DNA of 64,000 nt from Geomonas sp. Red32 (lineage in GTDB: Bacteria; Desulfobacterota; Desulfuromonadia; Geobacterales; Geobacteraceae), in the NCBI RefSeq assembly GCF_023652955.1, contig NZ_JAKLOY010000007.1, forward strand, positions 186,001 through 250,000. Reading direction: 5' to 3'. Below are positions 1-7,737 of this stretch, piece after piece; the first letter of the stretch is position 1; every line of letters starts with the position of its first letter. Made by a program: the position numbers and the translations under genes. The notes beneath the pieces were generated by a model that saw only the letters and a list, made by a program, of their open reading frames with translations, had not been told where the DNA came from and ran no database searches.

Positions 1-74
1 CCTTTTTTTTTATGTGCGCCGGGTGAGGGGGGAACCTCCGTCACCTTTGGGGCAAGCGCTACCCACCGTGCCGG
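1..74. other. window edge, non-coding, T-run
   Basis: No gene is visible here. A run of nine T residues at 3-11 could be the tail of an intrinsic terminator for a plus-strand gene that ends left of the window, but the stem is not included. The rest lies downstream of the minus-strand lytic transglycosylase; a short GGTGA/TCACC inverted match is present but has no T-run in the minus-strand direction. Confidence 0.3.
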
Positions 75-2267
75 TCACTGTCCGGCGGCGGGCTGCTGGG
101 GGGCGGGTTCCGAGGGTTCGGCGGACGCGGGAGGAGCGGGAGGAGCGGAGCCCTGGGGCTCTTCCTTAATCCCGGTCTGGGGGGCGGAGCCCTTGGCCGG
201 GACCGGCTGCAGGCGGTAGAGCCTCTTGTAGATCTCCATCGCGGTGGCGACCTTCTTGACGTACTCCCGGGTCTCGCGGAAGGGGATGCTCTCCACGAAC
301 TCGTCCTGGGGGAGATCACCCAGCGACTTCTGCCACCGGTTGACGTTCCCCGAGCCGGCGTTGTAGGCGGCGATGGCGAGGGTCATGTTGCCGTTGTAGC
401 TCGCCAAGAGGCTCCTGAGATGTTTGGCCCCCAGCCGGATGTTGAGGTCGGGACGGGTGAGCCGGGAGCCGTCGCCCCGCGAGATCCTCTCGGCGGTGGC
501 GGGCATGATCTGCATGAGCCCCACCGCGCCGACCGGCGACAGCGCCCCCGGAAAGTAGTTGCTCTCGGTTCTCATCACCGCCCAGACCAGGGTATCGGGG
601 ATGGAGTTGGCAGAGGCCTGGTGGGTGACCTCGTCGAGGTAGGCCAGCGGGTAGAAGAGCCCCCACATCTGGCCGCTCTCCGACAGCGAGCGCTTCGGCC
701 TCTCCCGCGAGATCAGGTGGTAGGCGCCGTTGTAGTTCCCCATCTCCAGGTAGAGACGGGCGAGCACCAGGGTGTTCTTTCCCTTCTTGGCGCTCAGCTC
801 GCGCCCCGCCTCGTCGAAGAGGCCAAAGGAGATCAGCGCCTTTTCCCGCTCGTAGCCGGCCGGCATGGCGAGCGAGTCGGCCAGGTTCCTCGGGGGCTGC
901 GGGAAAGCGGAGATCGGGCACATCCGGTTGCAGATGAGGGCGTAGTAGCCGAAGGGGTACTCGGAGGCGAGCGTCGAGTAGGCGGACTCGGCTCCCTTGC
1001 CGTCGCCGGTGGCGGTGAGCGATTTGCCGAGCCAGTAGAGCGCCTTCTCCCTGGTCTCGTCGCGCTCGGCAAGCTGCCTGAAGAAACCGGCGGCGGCCTT
1101 GTAGTCGCGGGAGAGGTAGCTCGTCCAGGCGGTCTCCCAGATGACGGCCGGGGTCCTCTGTGCCGGGTAGGTGTCGAGGTACCTTTTGAAAAGTTGCTGC
1201 GCTTCCCCCCATTTCTTCTGGAAACGCTTCAGGTAGGCCGCCTCCAGGAGGGCGTCGTCCGCCACCGTGGTGGAACGGGGAACCTCGGCGAGCTTCATGA
1301 ATACCTGGTATGCCTCGTCGGTTTTGCCGGCCTTGTCGAGCGCCTTGCCCAGCCAGTACCTCGCCTCGGCCAGGTTGCCGTTGGCGGCCCCCCTGTTGAC
1401 GATGGCGCGGAAGGTGGCCTGCGCATCGTCGTAGTGGCGCGCCTTGAGCTGGGCCTGTCCGAGCTTGAGGCGCACCCGGAAGGCGAAGTCGTCGCTTTGA
1501 CCGTCGAGCGGCAGCTTGGCCAGGGCGTCGGCGGCATCCCTGCTCCGACCGAGGTCGTAGAGGGTGACGGCACGCTTGTAGAGCTCCGCCGGGGTGTAGG
1601 GGGCGACGGTCACTCCCGCCTGGGCCATCAACTCGAGCTGGCCCGCCGCCTTCTCCGCATAGGGGGAGGTGGGGTACTTGAGCCAGAGGCTGCGGAAGAT
1701 GGAGGCGGCGGCCTTGGAGTCGCCGAGTTTCTCCTTGCAGAGGGCCGAGCCGTAGAGGGCCGAGATGGAGTCGCTCCCGGAGGGGTAGCGTTCGATGAAG
1801 AGGGTGTAGGTCTCCAGCGCCTCCTTCGGATAGCCGCGGGATGCGATGGAGTCTCCGTAGAGGATCATGGCCGCCCGGACCAGCCTGCTGTCGGGGTACT
1901 GCTGCAAAAGCCGGTAGAGGGGATTGAGCGCCTGGTCGTAACGCTCCAGCTTGGAGAGGGCGAGGGCCTGATTGTAGAGGGCGTAGTCGGCCAAAAGCGG
2001 GTAGCTCTCGGCGGCGGCCGCGAGTTGGGCGGCGGCCTCTTCCCAGTTCTCGAGCTTGATGTCCGCCATGCCGATCAGGAAGGCGCGGGCCCCGGCCTCG
2101 TTGCTCTTCAGGGCGGCCGTGCGGGCACCGTTGAAGTCCTTCACCTTCATGCGCGCCGCGGCGGCGGTGAGGGGGGCGTCGAGGAGGTTCCTGGTCGTTA
2201 CTGCGGAAGCGGGAAGGGTGGCCGAAACTATGATCAATCCGGCTGCGATGATGCGGGAAAACAGCAT
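75..2267 (-). CDS. soluble lytic murein transglycosylase with TPR-like repeats
   Basis: 730-residue periplasmic enzyme of the Slt70 type, which cleaves peptidoglycan glycan strands to 1,6-anhydro-muropeptides. The N-terminus is a signal peptide ending about ASA-V. Residues about 30-500 are TPR-like helical repeats (many YxxA/L-alternating A/Y patterns, including ERYPSGSDSISALYGSAL). The SLT goose-lysozyme-like domain is at about 555-690. It has the family pattern RTESNYFPGALSPVGAVGLM, with catalytic Glu at residue 568, followed by AAYNAGSGNV. The C-terminal 40 residues are a low-complexity Pro/Ala tail. On the minus strand a GGAGG lies 9 nt before the ATG, which supports this start. The gene is divergent from rnr with a 207-nt spacer that probably carries both promoters. 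Assignment to family is firm; the exact physiological role (turnover or pilus/secretion passage) cannot be read from sequence. Confidence 0.93.
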   Translation of the reverse strand: MLFSRIIAAGLIIVSATLPASAVTTRNLLDAPLTAAAARMKVKDFNGARTAALKSNEAGARAFLIGMADIKLENWEEAAAQLAAAAESYPLLADYALYNQALALSKLERYDQALNPLYRLLQQYPDSRLVRAAMILYGDSIASRGYPKEALETYTLFIERYPSGSDSISALYGSALCKEKLGDSKAAASIFRSLWLKYPTSPYAEKAAGQLELMAQAGVTVAPYTPAELYKRAVTLYDLGRSRDAADALAKLPLDGQSDDFAFRVRLKLGQAQLKARHYDDAQATFRAIVNRGAANGNLAEARYWLGKALDKAGKTDEAYQVFMKLAEVPRSTTVADDALLEAAYLKRFQKKWGEAQQLFKRYLDTYPAQRTPAVIWETAWTSYLSRDYKAAAGFFRQLAERDETREKALYWLGKSLTATGDGKGAESAYSTLASEYPFGYYALICNRMCPISAFPQPPRNLADSLAMPAGYEREKALISFGLFDEAGRELSAKKGKNTLVLARLYLEMGNYNGAYHLISRERPKRSLSESGQMWGLFYPLAYLDEVTHQASANSIPDTLVWAVMRTESNYFPGALSPVGAVGLMQIMPATAERISRGDGSRLTRPDLNIRLGAKHLRSLLASYNGNMTLAIAAYNAGSGNVNRWQKSLGDLPQDEFVESIPFRETREYVKKVATAMEIYKRLYRLQPVPAKGSAPQTGIKEEPQGSAPPAPPASAEPSEPAPQQPAAGQ

Positions 2268-2474
2268 GGGAATACGCCTCCGAGGTGCAAGGTTAACCTC
2301 CTACTTTTACCGAACGGATCATGAAATAGCAAGGAGAGATTGCCCCATTAAAGATGCCGCGGCCGGAGACCGGCGGCTGGTGGGCATTGACTTTCCGCCG
2401 GTGCTTCTGCATTATCCATTAAGAGCTCATTCATCACTTTTTCATTTGAAAATATCTACAACCGAGGAGTCTGC

Positions 2475-4784
2475 ATGCATAGGGGGAGAGGTCCGCGCAA
2501 AGGGAGCGGGAAAGGGGCCGCGGAGAGGGATCAGCGGCCGGCGCACCAGGGGAAGGAACACCGCGAGGCGCACCCGCACCCGGGCGGGCACCGGGCGAGC
2601 GACCCGGTGCTGAGGCTTTTGGGGAAGGGTGAGCCGGTCCCGTTCAGGCAGATGCTCAAGGCCTTCGGGGTGACCCGTTTCGAGCGCCCCCGCTTCGAGG
2701 AGCACCTCGACCGCCTGGTGGAGGAGGGGCAGATCGTCAAGCTTCCCGGGCGGATCTACGCCGTTGCGGGAGGTAACTCTCTCAAGGGAAGGCTCTCCAT
2801 TCACCCGGACGGCTACGGATTCCTGGCGCCGGAGGAGGGGGGGGAGGATCTCTTCATCCCCCGCCGCTACCTGACCGATTTCATGAACGGCGACATCGTG
2901 GAGGCCCAGGTGGTCTCTACCCGCCGGGACGGCAAGCGCGAGGGGAGGGTGACCGCCCTTGTTCAGCGCGGGGTGACCAGCGTGATCGGCCGTTTCGAGG
3001 CGGCCGGGAAGGGGGGGAGGGTGGTCCCCGACGACCCGCGTCTGTTCCGCGACCTCTTCGTGGCGCCGGGCGACACCAAGGGAGCCCGGGAGGGGCAGGT
3101 GGTGCAGGCCACCATCACCTCCTATCCCACGGCGACGAGAGGCCTGGAAGGGATCGTAGCCGAGGTGCTCGGCGAGGCCAACGACCCCGAGGTCGAGGTG
3201 CTCACCGTCATCAAGAAGTACGAGCTTCCCCACCTCTTCTCGAAAGAGGTCATGGCGGAGGCGGCCAGCGCGCCGCAGGCGGTCGAGGATGAGGCGCTCA
3301 AAGGGCGGGAGGATCTCCGCGGGCGCACCACGGTCACCATCGACGGCGAGACCGCGCGCGACTTCGACGACGCCGTCTCGGTCGCCCGGGAAGGGGACGG
3401 GATCGTACTCTGGGTCTCCATCGCCGACGTCTCCCACTACGTCACCCAGGGCACGAAGCTCGACGACGAGGCCTACCTTAGGGGCACCTCGGTCTATTTC
3501 CCCGACCGTTGCATCCCGATGCTCCCGGAGGAGCTCTCCAACGGGATCTGCTCGTTGAATCCCCAGGTGGACCGGCTGACCATGACCGCCGAGATGCTCT
3601 TCGACCCCCAGGGGGAGATGGTCAAAGCCCGCTTCTATCCCTCGGTGATCAAGAGCGCGGCCCGGCTCACCTACACCACGGTGAGGAAGGTGCTGGTGGA
3701 CAAGGACCCCGAGACCATGGCCCTCCACACCCATCTCCTCGCCGATCTGCAGCTCATGGAGGAGCTCGCCCTTAAGCTCAACAAGAAGCGGAGCGCCCGC
3801 GGCAGCATCGATTTCGACCTCCCCGAGCCGCAGATCGTCCTCGACCTGCAGGGGGAGACCACCGCCATCGTGAAGGCCGAGCGGAACCTCGCCCACAGGA
3901 TCATCGAGGAGTTCATGCTGGCCGCCAACGAGGCGGTGGCGAGCTTTTTGGAGAACACCCCGGTCCCCTCCCTTTACCGCATCCACGAAAACCCGGATCC
4001 CCTGAAGCTCCGCGACCTGGCCGAGTTCGTCTTCGGCTTCGGTTACGAGCTGCCGGTCCTGGACGACAAGGTGAGCCCCATCGCCTTGCAGAAGCTCCTG
4101 GCGGAGGTGGAGGGTAAGCCCGAGGAGCGGCTCATCAACGAGGTGCTCCTGCGCTGCATGAAGCAGGCGCGCTACAGCGCCGAGAACCTCGGCCACTTCG
4201 GCCTGGCCGCACCTTCCTACACCCATTTCACCTCCCCCATCCGCCGCTACCCCGACCTGGTGGTGCACCGAATCCTGCGTCGGGTCCTCTCCGGCAAGAT
4301 GACCGGTGCCGACAAGGCGCAGCTCGAGGCGAGGCTTCCCGAGGTGGCGCTCCACACGAGCCGCCGCGAGCGGGTTGCCATGGAGGCCGAGCGGGAGATG
4401 GTCGATCTCAAGAAGATGCAGTTCATGCGGGACAAGATCGGCGAGGAGTACGACGGCTTCGTCACCGGGGTGGCCCCCTTCGGCCTCTTCGTGGAACTGG
4501 TCGATCTCTTCGTGGAGGGGATGATCCCGGTGGCGACCCTTCCCATGGACTACTGGGAGCACCAGGAAAAGGCGCACGCCCTGGTCGGCCAGCACTCCCG
4601 GGTGAGCTACCGGATCGCCGACAAGGTGCGGGTCCGGGTGGCCGGGGTGAACGAGGCGCGCCGCCAGGTCGAATTCGCCCTGGTGGGAACCCTTGAGAAG
4701 CGGCCGGTAGCGCCTCCTCCCGAGGGGGAATTCTACCAGCGGGTACCGGTCAAGGGGAAGCGTCCCAAGCCCAAGCGCCGTTGA
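2475..4784 (+). CDS. rnr: ribonuclease R
   Basis: 769-residue 3'-5' hydrolytic exoribonuclease of the RNase II/R family, acting in the cytoplasm on structured RNA. Order of domains: a basic N-terminal extension (residues 1-40, rich in R/G/K), winged-helix segment (about 45-90), cold-shock domains (about 90-260), the RNB catalytic domain (about 270-600) and a C-terminal S1 domain (about 655-740, pattern YDGFVTGVAPFGLFV). The catalytic acidic cluster is ARDFDDAVSV with D296, D298 and D299; HFTSPIRRYPDL is the usual RNB signature. The basic KGKRPKPKRR tail also fits RNase R. GAGGAG lies six nt before the ATG. It is the first gene of the plus-strand series that continues to tatC after an 81-nt gap. 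Confidence 0.95.
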   Translation: MHRGRGPRKGSGKGAAERDQRPAHQGKEHREAHPHPGGHRASDPVLRLLGKGEPVPFRQMLKAFGVTRFERPRFEEHLDRLVEEGQIVKLPGRIYAVAGGNSLKGRLSIHPDGYGFLAPEEGGEDLFIPRRYLTDFMNGDIVEAQVVSTRRDGKREGRVTALVQRGVTSVIGRFEAAGKGGRVVPDDPRLFRDLFVAPGDTKGAREGQVVQATITSYPTATRGLEGIVAEVLGEANDPEVEVLTVIKKYELPHLFSKEVMAEAASAPQAVEDEALKGREDLRGRTTVTIDGETARDFDDAVSVAREGDGIVLWVSIADVSHYVTQGTKLDDEAYLRGTSVYFPDRCIPMLPEELSNGICSLNPQVDRLTMTAEMLFDPQGEMVKARFYPSVIKSAARLTYTTVRKVLVDKDPETMALHTHLLADLQLMEELALKLNKKRSARGSIDFDLPEPQIVLDLQGETTAIVKAERNLAHRIIEEFMLAANEAVASFLENTPVPSLYRIHENPDPLKLRDLAEFVFGFGYELPVLDDKVSPIALQKLLAEVEGKPEERLINEVLLRCMKQARYSAENLGHFGLAAPSYTHFTSPIRRYPDLVVHRILRRVLSGKMTGADKAQLEARLPEVALHTSRRERVAMEAEREMVDLKKMQFMRDKIGEEYDGFVTGVAPFGLFVELVDLFVEGMIPVATLPMDYWEHQEKAHALVGQHSRVSYRIADKVRVRVAGVNEARRQVEFALVGTLEKRPVAPPPEGEFYQRVPVKGKRPKPKRR

Positions 4785-4790
4785 AAGCTG

Positions 4791-4820
4791 TTGCGCTCGC
4801 TTTGACCGCTGTGGTATAGC
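4791..4820 (+). promoter_or_regulatory. candidate sigma-70 promoter upstream of tatC
   Basis: TTGCGC at 4791-4796 and TATAGC at 4815-4820 are separated by 18 nt, with GTGG directly before the -10 box. The same layout (TTGCGC, 18 nt ending in CGCTGTGG, then CATACT) occurs at 23076-23105 in front of another gene, which strengthens both. Predicted start would be near 4827, giving a leader of about 40 nt to the tatC ATG. Confidence 0.45.
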
Positions 4821-4865
4821 ATCGGTTTGTGCTCACCAATGTAAGAACCGGAGAAGAGGGGGTCT

Positions 4866-5711
4866 ATGTCGTCGGATGAAAAGGTACTGCCGTTTCTGGA
4901 ACACCTCGCCGAACTGAGGAAACGGCTCATTGTCTGCGTGGTTGCCATCATCATCGGGATGGGTGTCGCGTGGAACTTCTCCAACGACCTCTTGAGCTTC
5001 GTCGAGAAGCCCCTCACCGGCAAAACCTACCTCACCGAGATGAAGAAGAGCCTCTACGGTGAGCTCAAGAAGCGCTACCCCGACGCCTACAAGCGTTACA
5101 AGATTGGGGAGGAGCTGGCCGTCCCCGAGAAGACCCGGGTGCTCAACTACAGCGCGCCTCTGGAGCCCTTCTTCGTCCAGTGCAAGATCTCCATGCTGGC
5201 CGGTTTCGTGATCGTGCTCCCGGTCATCTTCCACCAGTTCTGGCTCTTCGTCGCCCCGGGGATGACCCGCAAGGAGAAGAGGCTGGTGGTCCCCTTCGTG
5301 ACCGCCGCCTCGCTCAGTTTCTGCACCGGCGCGCTCTTCTTCCTGATCGTCATCTGGCCGGTCATCATCAACTTCTCCCTCTCCTACGAGGCGGCGGGAC
5401 TGCAGAGCTGGTTCAACATCTCCGCCTACATCAATTTCTGCCTGAGGCTCATCCTCATCTTCGGCGGGATCTTCGAGCTTCCGATCATCTCGCTGTTATT
5501 GGCCCGCTTCGGGATCGTCAACTACCGTATGCTGGCCGCCCGCAGGAAGTACGCCCTCTTGGCCAGTTCCATCATCGCCGCCTTCCATGCCGATCTCATC
5601 ACCATGTTCGTGATCATGATCCCGCTCTACCTGATGTACGAGGTGAGCATCTGGGTCGCGCTGGTCTTCGGTAAGAAGAAAAAGCCGGTCATGGTCGAGG
5701 CGGCGGAATAA
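4866..5711 (+). CDS. tatC: Sec-independent protein translocase TatC
   Basis: 281-residue inner-membrane receptor core of the twin-arginine translocase, which recognises RR signal peptides of folded, often cofactor-containing proteins. The N-terminus carries the TatC signature LPFLEHLAELRKRL just before the first membrane span. Six hydrophobic spans follow (about 18-38, 110-135, 155-185, 195-220, 235-255 and 258-275 with short loops). The first periplasmic loop is longer than in E. coli TatC, with a charged KK/RYPDAYKRYK insert at about residues 55-80, and ends with the familiar PLEPFFVQCKIS motif. No tatA or tatB is adjacent, so these partners lie elsewhere. GAGGGGG precedes the ATG. Size and motifs make this assignment safe. 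Confidence 0.94.
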   Translation: MSSDEKVLPFLEHLAELRKRLIVCVVAIIIGMGVAWNFSNDLLSFVEKPLTGKTYLTEMKKSLYGELKKRYPDAYKRYKIGEELAVPEKTRVLNYSAPLEPFFVQCKISMLAGFVIVLPVIFHQFWLFVAPGMTRKEKRLVVPFVTAASLSFCTGALFFLIVIWPVIINFSLSYEAAGLQSWFNISAYINFCLRLILIFGGIFELPIISLLLARFGIVNYRMLAARRKYALLASSIIAAFHADLITMFVIMIPLYLMYEVSIWVALVFGKKKKPVMVEAAE

Positions 5712-5729
5712 CGGTCTTTTTTGAGTCCC

Positions 5730-6713
5730 ATGATCATATTTAGAAAACTCTCCGAGGTAAAAGAGAAACTGCGCCACCCGGCGGTCACCATCGGGAACTT
5801 CGACGGCGTCCACCTGGGGCACCGGGAGATCTTCCGGCGGCTGACCGGAAAGGCCCGGGCTCAGGGCGGGGTGTCGGTGGTGATCACCTTCACGCCGCAC
5901 CCGATGCAGGTGGTCTCCCCCGGCACCGGCGTGAAGCTCATCACCACCACCACCGAGAAGGAGGCGCTGATCGCGGCGGCCGGCATCGACTACCTGCTCG
6001 AGATCCCCTTCGACTGGAACTTCGCCTCCATCCCCGCCACCCAGTTCGTGGAGGAGATCCTGGTGGGGACCATCGGGATGGAGAGCCTGGTGATCGGCTA
6101 CGACTACGCCTTCGGCCGCGGGCGCGAAGGGGACGTGAATCTCCTGAGGGCGCTCGGGGAACGCTACGGCTACACGGTCGATCTCCTGGAGCCGATCTCC
6201 AACGGCACCACCATCTACAGCTCCACCGCGGTCCGCAACATGGTGGGGGCCGGCGACGTGAAGGGGGTGCTCTCGGTGCTGGGGCGCCACTATGCGGTGA
6301 CCGGCACCGTCATCCACGGCGACCAGCGCGGGCGGGTGCTCGGCTTTCCCACCGCCAACCTCTGCGTCCAGAAGGATCTCCTTCCCGCGGCAGGGGTGTA
6401 CGCCGTGAAGGCCGCCGTCGGCCACGACCACTTCGACGGGGCGTGCAACATAGGAACCAACCCGACCTTCGACGGCCACCGGCTCTCCCTGGAGGTCTTC
6501 CTCTTCGACTTCGACGGGGATCTCTACGGCCGGGAGGTGACCATCACCTTCATCGAAAGGCTGCGCGGGGAGATGCGTTTCCCCAACATCGACGCGCTCA
6601 AGGAAGCCATCGCCAGGGATGTCGCCCGCTGCCGCGCGATCCTGGGTGCCCCGGAAAGCTCGGCCGGCCAGGCCGATCCTGGCCGTGACCTGAGCGGCCG
6701 ACAAGGAGAATGA
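5730..6713 (+). CDS. ribF: bifunctional riboflavin kinase / FAD synthetase
   Basis: 327-residue enzyme converting riboflavin to FMN (kinase) and FMN to FAD (adenylyltransferase). The N-terminal nucleotidyltransferase domain shows TIGNFDGVHLGHREIF, with the HxGH-type site, and later IVGYDYAFGRGREG-like residues. The C-terminal flavokinase domain (about residues 185-305) shows the GRVLGFPTANL signature and an NIGTNPTFDG stretch. A TTG nine nt upstream is in frame, but the ATG at 5730 places the conserved region at the usual distance, so I prefer it; the ribosome site is weak in either case. The gene follows tatC by 18 nt and its end carries the ribosome site of the next gene. The C-terminal 25 residues are a non-conserved, polar tail. 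Confidence 0.92.
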   Translation: MIIFRKLSEVKEKLRHPAVTIGNFDGVHLGHREIFRRLTGKARAQGGVSVVITFTPHPMQVVSPGTGVKLITTTTEKEALIAAAGIDYLLEIPFDWNFASIPATQFVEEILVGTIGMESLVIGYDYAFGRGREGDVNLLRALGERYGYTVDLLEPISNGTTIYSSTAVRNMVGAGDVKGVLSVLGRHYAVTGTVIHGDQRGRVLGFPTANLCVQKDLLPAAGVYAVKAAVGHDHFDGACNIGTNPTFDGHRLSLEVFLFDFDGDLYGREVTITFIERLRGEMRFPNIDALKEAIARDVARCRAILGAPESSAGQADPGRDLSGRQGE

Positions 6714-6714
6714 C

Positions 6715-7737
6715 CTGGCCAAGCCAAAGATAGACATCAAACTGCTGGCGGGACTCGCCATCAGCCTCTTTTTCCTGGCGCTCGTCTTCAGGAAGATCGA
6801 GCTCGACAAACTGGCCGCGGCCTTCAAGGGGATGGATTACCGCTACCTGTTCCCCGCCCTGGTACTCACCTTCGTGAGCTACTTTTTGCGGGCGGTCAGG
6901 TGGAAGTTCCTGCTGTTACCCATCAAGCGGACGCGGCTTTCCAACCTCGTTTCCGCCACCATGATCGGTTACATGGGGAACAACGTATTCCCGGCCCGGC
7001 TCGGCGAGTTCATGCGCGCCTACGCGCTGGCCCGCAGGGAGCGGTTGGAGTTCAGCGCGGTCTTCGCGACCCTGGTGGTCGACCGCTTGTGCGACGGATT
7101 CACCATGCTGCTGGTGCTGGTGGTCGCCTTTTTCACGGTGACCCTGCCGCCCGAGAAGGCGGGGCTCCACCAGCAGCTGATGCGCGGTGGATATCTCATG
7201 CTCGGTCTCTACCTGGTGGTCATCGCTTTTCTGGTGTTGCTCAAACAGAGAACGGCATGGACCCTGGGGGTGGTGCGCTGGTTGCTCACCCCTTTGCCAA
7301 CCCGTTTTTCCAGCAAGATCGAAGATTTGCTGACCTCTTTCATCGACGGGCTCAGGCTCTCGGCCTCGCCGCTGCAGTACCTCGGCATCGTGGCGAGCTC
7401 GCTCGCCATCTGGGCCACCGCCATTTGGCCGGTCGACCTGCTTTTGCGTGCCTTCGGGCTCCCCATGCCGGTTTCGGCTTCGCTGTTCATCATGGTCTTC
7501 CTGGTGTTCGCCGTGATGATCCCGGCCTCGCCGGGATCGGTGGGAACCTACGAGTACGCCGGCGCGGTGGCGCTCACCGCGCTGGGGGCCAAATGGGAGA
7601 TGTCGGTCAGTATCGCCCTGGTCATCCACGCCCTCAGCTTCTTCCCGGTCATCCCGGTCGGCTTCTATTACCTCTGGCGGGACAAGCTGTCCGTGAAGGA
7701 CCTCAGACAAAATAACGAAACTGGAGAGCCTGCGTGA
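6715..7737 (+). CDS. YbhN/AglD-type membrane flippase-like protein, CTG start
   Basis: Integral membrane protein of the lysylphosphatidylglycerol synthase transmembrane-region (UPF0104, YbhN/AglD) family, members of which are proposed lipid or lipid-linked-sugar flippases. The first ATG in frame is at 6832, but translation is open upstream to 6715 and gives a basic start (LAKPK), a hydrophobic span (KLLAGLAISLFFLALVF) and KIELDKLAAAFKGMDY, which is just how family members begin. No ATG, GTG or TTG exists in that stretch. AAGGAG at 6703-6708 is spaced 6 nt from CTG at 6715, so CTG is the likely initiator, 340 residues in all. Conserved family features include FLRAVRWKFLL, the GxxGNNxxPARLGE signature and PASPGSVGTYEYAG. 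It overlaps the next gene by 4 nt and probably works with it. Confidence 0.85.
   Translation: MAKPKIDIKLLAGLAISLFFLALVFRKIELDKLAAAFKGMDYRYLFPALVLTFVSYFLRAVRWKFLLLPIKRTRLSNLVSATMIGYMGNNVFPARLGEFMRAYALARRERLEFSAVFATLVVDRLCDGFTMLLVLVVAFFTVTLPPEKAGLHQQLMRGGYLMLGLYLVVIAFLVLLKQRTAWTLGVVRWLLTPLPTRFSSKIEDLLTSFIDGLRLSASPLQYLGIVASSLAIWATAIWPVDLLLRAFGLPMPVSASLFIMVFLVFAVMIPASPGSVGTYEYAGAVALTALGAKWEMSVSIALVIHALSFFPVIPVGFYYLWRDKLSVKDLRQNNETGEPA

Noticed and set aside
420..2324. Long open frame of about 630 codons on the plus strand opposite the lytic transglycosylase
   Set aside because: It is the shadow of a GC-rich gene with strong third-position bias; its translation is low-complexity (G, R, V, E-rich) and has no domain.
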